From JBBPYA01 sp038200385 (GTDB lineage: Bacteria > Actinomycetota > Actinomycetes > Mycobacteriales > Geodermatophilaceae): a DNA stretch of 8,884 bases. A program made the position numbers and the translations under genes. Each line of letters starts with the position of its first letter. Position 1 is the first letter of the stretch. This document shows positions 5,653-8,884 of the stretch, piece by piece. A model generated the notes under the pieces. It was not told the DNA's origin. It did no database searches and was given only the letters and a program-made list of their open reading frames with translations. The stretch spans positions 1 through 8,884 of the forward strand of contig JBBPYA010000049.1 in the NCBI GenBank assembly GCA_038200385.1, given 5' to 3'.

Positions 5653-6609
5653 TCAGGGGTGGTGCGGGCCGGCGGGGGTCGGCATCGCTTTGGGGATCCG
5701 GTGCCAGACCTTCTGCTGGACCAGCATGGTGAGCATCCCGGCGAGCAGGATCACGACGATGTTCGCGGCGAACTGAAGCAGCGCCCGGCGGAACTCCGAG
5801 CCGTCGGTGAGCGCGACGGCGAGCGCGACGTTGGCCGCCGCCGGGACGGTGACCACCGAGATGAAGACCCCGACGAGCGCCCCGGTCCGGTCCGCGGTCA
5901 GCGACAGCACGCCGGCGATCCCGGCCAGGAAGCCCACCACGATCGTCCACTTGTCCGGCTGGACGATGAAGCCGGTCTGCGGCCGACTCGCGGTCAGCAG
6001 CGAGACGTCGATCCACCCGAAGGCACGGGCCAGCAGGGCGAGCAGGGTGCTGATCAAGATCGCGACCGCGAAGCCGACCGCGAACGCGTGCAGGCCCCGG
6101 CGCAGCACCCGCGGTCGCCGGTGCACGACCCCCACCGCGATGGCGGCCAGTGCGCTGAACTCCGGGCCGAGCACCATCGCGCCCACCACCAGGACGGCGG
6201 AGTCCAAGATGATTGCACACTCAGCGATCAGGATCGCGATGGTCAGGAACGCCACGAACGTGACCGACAGCGCGGACTCGGCGTAGGTCTGCCGGACCAC
6301 CTGCTCCCAGATCACCGCATCCGAACCGTCGCCGGGAGCCTCCTCCTCCGCCTTCTCGGCCGCGACGCTGACCGAGGTGTCGATCCTCTCCAGGGTGATG
6401 GTGCCGATCTTGTCGATGTCGCGGTCGCGGAGCTCGTCCAGGATCACGTCGGCGGTCTCCCGGGCCAGGTCGGCGATCACGACGTCACCGGCGGGGCGGA
6501 CCGAACAGCCGCGGAGCACGGCGAGGTTGGCCACCCCGACCCGGTCGCGCAGCAGGTCCAGGACGGGCTCGGTGTGCTCGTCGGGCAGCAGCAGCCGCAG
6601 GTGCAGCAC
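5653..6609 (-). CDS. DUF389-family multi-span membrane protein
   Basis: A 318-residue predicted inner-membrane protein of the DUF389 (TIGR00341-like) family, which has no well-established function. Residues 1-75 form a soluble domain with an alternating strand/helix pattern (MLHLRLLLPDEHTEPVLDLL and so on), followed by an acidic linker (85-97). The membrane region contains the family-like stretch AECAIILDSAVLVVGAMVLG (129-148). Hydrophobic segments lie near 114-134, 137-162, 172-196, 221-238, 243-267 and 277-297. The tail (298-318) is short and proline- and histidine-rich. The start is GTG at 6609, 6 bp after the stop of the upstream gene and with no clear Shine-Dalgarno site, so translation is probably coupled to that gene. 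It converges on the SDR gene across a 203-bp gap. A role in transport or membrane sensing is possible but not shown. Confidence 0.88.
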   Translation of the reverse strand: MLHLRLLLPDEHTEPVLDLLRDRVGVANLAVLRGCSVRPAGDVVIADLARETADVILDELRDRDIDKIGTITLERIDTSVSVAAEKAEEEAPGDGSDAVIWEQVVRQTYAESALSVTFVAFLTIAILIAECAIILDSAVLVVGAMVLGPEFSALAAIAVGVVHRRPRVLRRGLHAFAVGFAVAILISTLLALLARAFGWIDVSLLTASRPQTGFIVQPDKWTIVVGFLAGIAGVLSLTADRTGALVGVFISVVTVPAAANVALAVALTDGSEFRRALLQFAANIVVILLAGMLTMLVQQKVWHRIPKAMPTPAGPHHP

Positions 6610-6615
6610 GGTTGA

Positions 6616-7176
6616 TCAGCCGACGACGGTCAGCTCGAGGGTGGCAACAGTCTTCGCCCCCGCGGCGCCGTACTCGATCAGCGTCAGCTCGAACATCCCG
6701 TCCCGCACGGGGGCCTGCACGAGAAAGCTCGGGCTCACGCAGTCGATGAGGCTGTACGCCGGCCCGGCCGGGGTGCTGGTGAAGGGGACCTGCACGTCGG
6801 GCTGGCCCTGGACCGGCTCGCCGGCGAGGGTCAGGACGTACTGCAGGTCCTGTGGTCCGGTGCTGCGGACCTGGAAGTTCGATCCCGCCTGGACGGTGGT
6901 GGAGGCGACGGCGACCGAGGGCTGCGAGCAGCTGCGGGCGATGGCGAGCTGCCCGTTCGTTCCGCCGCGGAGGAACGCGACGAGCAGGAAGAAGCTCCCC
7001 ACGGCCGCGAGCAGCACCCACGGTGTCCGACGGCGGTGCTGCATCGGCGACTCGCCGCGGCTGGCCAGCACCCGCTCGTCGTTGATGTCGCGGGCGATGT
7101 GCTCGCGGTAGCGCCGGTTGGATTCGGTGAGTTGCGGGTCGACGTGGCCCGGCCCCCCGCCGAACAGGAAGCTCAT
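6616..7176 (-). CDS. Unknown membrane-anchored protein with extracytoplasmic domain
   Basis: I do not recognise a family. The 186 residues read as a cytoplasmic N-terminus rich in charged residues (1-52, including SNRRYREHIARDINDERV at 19-36), a basic HRRR stop just before one membrane helix (about 53-69, WVLLAAVGSFFLLVAFL), and an outer domain (70-186) rich in beta-type residues. The outer domain holds only two cysteines, Cys83 and Cys146, which could form a disulfide. Its alternating hydrophobic pattern, ending in TVATLELTVVG, suggests an immunoglobulin-like beta sandwich; that is inference. The start is ATG 7176, with a weak GGGA upstream. The DUF389 gene follows after 6 bp, so the two products may act together at the membrane. 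The EtfD-like gene ends 97 bp upstream on the same strand and may be read through. Confidence 0.75.
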   Translation of the reverse strand: MSFLFGGGPGHVDPQLTESNRRYREHIARDINDERVLASRGESPMQHRRRTPWVLLAAVGSFFLLVAFLRGGTNGQLAIARSCSQPSVAVASTTVQAGSNFQVRSTGPQDLQYVLTLAGEPVQGQPDVQVPFTSTPAGPAYSLIDCVSPSFLVQAPVRDGMFELTLIEYGAAGAKTVATLELTVVG

Positions 7177-7234
7177 GGCTGCGATCGTCCCACGACCGGG
7201 CCGACGGCGATCGGTACTCCGGCCGAACGCAGCG

Positions 7235-7248
7235 GGCCCGGCCGGGCC
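7235..7248. terminator. GC palindrome downstream of the EtfD-like gene, weak terminator candidate
   Basis: GGCCCGGCCGGGCC is a perfect 14-bp palindrome 26 bp beyond the stop of the EtfD-like gene. As RNA it would need to open its centre to make a loop, and no U-run follows. Such palindromes occur by chance in DNA this rich in GC, so it is listed only as a possibility. Confidence 0.2.
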
Positions 7249-7273
7249 GGTCGGCGCGGCCGGGTGGGTCGGA

Positions 7274-8884
7274 TCAGTCGGTGGCCGCGCTAGCGCTGTC
7301 GGCCGGCGCCCGCATCGAGCGCTGCAGGATCTGGGCGACGTCGAGTACCTCGACGTCCTCCCGCGCGCTGCCGTCCTGCTGCTTGGAGGTGACCGCGTCG
7401 GAGAGCATCGTGATGCAGAACGGGCATGCCGTCGAGACGATGTCCGGGTCCAGGGCGAGCGCCTCGTCGACCCGTTCGACGTTGATCCGCTTGCCGATCT
7501 TCTCCTCCATCCACATCCGCGCTCCGCCGGCGCCGCAGCAGAACCCGCGCTCCTTGCAGCGGTGCATCTCCTGGGTGCGGATGCCCTGGACGGCGGCGAG
7601 GACCTCGCGGGGCGGGGTGTAGACCTTGTTGTGCCGGCCCAGGTAGCACGGGTCGTGGTAGGTCACGAGCCCGTCGACCGGCTGCACGGGGGTGAGCCGG
7701 CCCTCCGCGACCAGCCGGCCGAGCAGTTGGGTGTGGTGTACGACGTCGTACTCACCGCCCAGCTGGGGGTACTCCCGGCCGAGGGAGTTGAAGCAGTGCG
7801 GGCAGGTCGCGACGATCTTCTTCTGCGGGCGGGAACCGAAGGCGGCGTTGAGGGTCTCGACGTTCTGCGCACCGAGCATCTGAAAGACGAACTCGTTGCC
7901 AAGCCGGCGGGCCGGGTCCCCGGAGCAGGTCTCCGCGGAGCCGAGTACGGCGAAGTCGACCCCGGCGGTGTGCAGCAGCTCGGCGACGGCCTTGGTGACC
8001 TTCTTGGCGCGGTCCTCCAGGGCGCCGGCGCAACCGACCCAGAACAGGTACTCGACGTCGTCGGGGATCTCGCCTTCGACCTTGCGTACGTCGAAGGACA
8101 GCCCGCTCATCCAGTCCTCGCGCGACTTCGCGCTCATCCCCCAGGGGTTGCCCTTGTTCTCCAGGTTGCGCAGCATCACGCCGGCCTCGGACGGGAACGC
8201 GGACTCGATGAGGACCTGGTACCGGCGCATGTCCAGGATGTGGTCGACGTGCTCGATGTCGACCGGGCACTGCTCGACGCAGGCGCCGCACGTCGTGCAC
8301 GACCACAGCACGTCGGGGTCGATGACGCCGCCCTGCTCCGCCGTACCGACCAGGGGCCGGTGCGCCTGCTGGTCGTTCGATCCGATCACTCTCGGGTAGC
8401 CGGACTCCGGCACCGAGTGCGCCCGCTCGTCGGGCTCGACGATGAAATCGGGGACCTGCTCAGGGGTCTCCCGCTCACCGAGCAGGTAGGGGGCCTTCGC
8501 GAACAGGTGGTCGCGCAGGTCCATGATCACCAGCTTGGGCGACAGCGGCTTGCCGGTGTTCCACGCCGGGCACTGGCTCTGGCAGCGCCCGCACTCGGTG
8601 CAGGTGGCGAAGTCCAGCATCCCCTTCCAGGTGAAGTCCTCGACCTTCGACCGGCCGAACGTGTCGTCCTCGCCGGGGTCCTCGAAGTTGATCGGGACGC
8701 CCTGGGACTCCATCGGCAGCAGCGGGCCGAGCCCGTCGGGAAGCCGTTTGGTCGCGACGTTGAGCGGGGCTAGTCCGATGTGCAGGTGCTTGGAGTAGGT
8801 GACGAGGACCAGGAAGCCGAGGATGATCGCGACGTTCAGGAGGAGGAAGACCGTCTCGATGACCTCGTTGGCGCTCTGACCGAG
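7274..8884 (-). CDS. etfD: EtfD-like membrane iron-sulfur reductase (CCG domains), N-terminus outside window
   Basis: The frame is open to the right edge, so the gene starts outside; 536 residues are visible, against roughly 880 for M. tuberculosis Rv0338c (EtfD). That protein passes electrons from electron-transfer flavoprotein in fatty-acid beta-oxidation to the respiratory chain. The visible part begins with the last membrane helix (FLLLNVAIILGFLVLVTY) and the family-like SKHLHIGLAPLNV. Counting from the internal Met at 8713, two 4Fe-4S motifs follow: CTECGRCQSQC (38-48) and CTTCGACVEQC (139-149). Next comes a first cysteine-rich CCG-type repeat (Cys228, Cys263, Cys304, Cys307), which has Cys-Ser where two cysteines are usual. 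A fully canonical second repeat has Cys356, CCGAGG at 392-397, and Cys430/Cys433. The N-terminal heme-binding NarI-like region of the family would lie beyond the edge. The Met at 8713 is not the true start. Confidence 0.88.
   Translation of the reverse strand, partial: LGQSANEVIETVFLLLNVAIILGFLVLVTYSKHLHIGLAPLNVATKRLPDGLGPLLPMESQGVPINFEDPGEDDTFGRSKVEDFTWKGMLDFATCTECGRCQSQCPAWNTGKPLSPKLVIMDLRDHLFAKAPYLLGERETPEQVPDFIVEPDERAHSVPESGYPRVIGSNDQQAHRPLVGTAEQGGVIDPDVLWSCTTCGACVEQCPVDIEHVDHILDMRRYQVLIESAFPSEAGVMLRNLENKGNPWGMSAKSREDWMSGLSFDVRKVEGEIPDDVEYLFWVGCAGALEDRAKKVTKAVAELLHTAGVDFAVLGSAETCSGDPARRLGNEFVFQMLGAQNVETLNAAFGSRPQKKIVATCPHCFNSLGREYPQLGGEYDVVHHTQLLGRLVAEGRLTPVQPVDGLVTYHDPCYLGRHNKVYTPPREVLAAVQGIRTQEMHRCKERGFCCGAGGARMWMEEKIGKRINVERVDEALALDPDIVSTACPFCITMLSDAVTSKQQDGSAREDVEVLDVAQILQRSMRAPADSASAATD

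Noticed and set aside
8521..8529. Another CCATGATCA resembling an arm of the repeat at 1576-1621
   Set aside because: It lies inside conserved coding sequence of the EtfD-like gene (VIMDL) and has no partner arm; a chance match.
7118..8773. 551-residue open frame on the + strand opposite the EtfD-like gene
   Set aside because: It is antisense to clear ferredoxin and CCG motifs and shows no recognisable domain; shadow frame.
1..8884. Defence island, prophage, secretion or biosynthetic cluster
   Set aside because: No nuclease, recombinase, transposase, structural phage, NRPS or PKS domain, or CRISPR repeat was seen; the genes are ordinary metabolic, regulatory and membrane proteins.

Overview
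The window is high-GC chromosomal DNA typical of an actinobacterium. The best evidence is the dCTP deaminase, which resembles the bifunctional mycobacterial enzyme. It also appears to be transcribed without a leader from a TANNNT-type -10 box. A homologue of the mycobacterial electron-transfer reductase EtfD, frequent GTG starts and weak Shine-Dalgarno sites agree with this. The genus cannot be fixed from sequence alone; a soil-type actinobacterium is a reasonable guess. No rRNA, tRNA, CRISPR array, transposase or phage gene was seen.

Left part (1-3235, all + strand): the 3' part of a winged-helix (AlkZ/YcaQ-like) gene, then dcd, then a 519-residue FAD-dependent CrtI/phytoene-desaturase-like oxidoreductase. 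A 46-bp imperfect inverted repeat begins at the dcd stop codon, and a CGG-rich tandem repeat runs straight into the start codon of the oxidoreductase.

Middle (3232-5449): a MarR-family regulator on the - strand is convergent with the oxidoreductase (stop codons overlap by 4 bp). It is divergent from an alpha/beta hydrolase, which is followed 42 bp later by a short-chain dehydrogenase. The AT-richer divergent gap holds an imperfect palindrome that could be the MarR operator. The regulator probably controls itself and the hydrolase, perhaps with the dehydrogenase, as a small detoxification or catabolic unit.

Convergent gap (5450-5652): 203 bp without a gene. It holds a strong stem-loop, probably a terminator, and two 14-bp near-identical palindromes in inverted orientation.

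Right part (5653-8884, all - strand): reading in the direction of transcription, the C-terminal 536 residues of an EtfD-like membrane iron-sulfur reductase that links fatty-acid oxidation to the respiratory chain. Next is an unknown 186-residue single-span membrane protein, and 6 bp after it a DUF389 multi-span membrane protein. The last two probably form one operon.

Most of the window is ordinary core and accessory metabolism. I see no clear new multi-gene system. The points most worth checking are the unknown-protein/DUF389 pair, the paired palindromes in the convergent gap and the divergent MarR control region.
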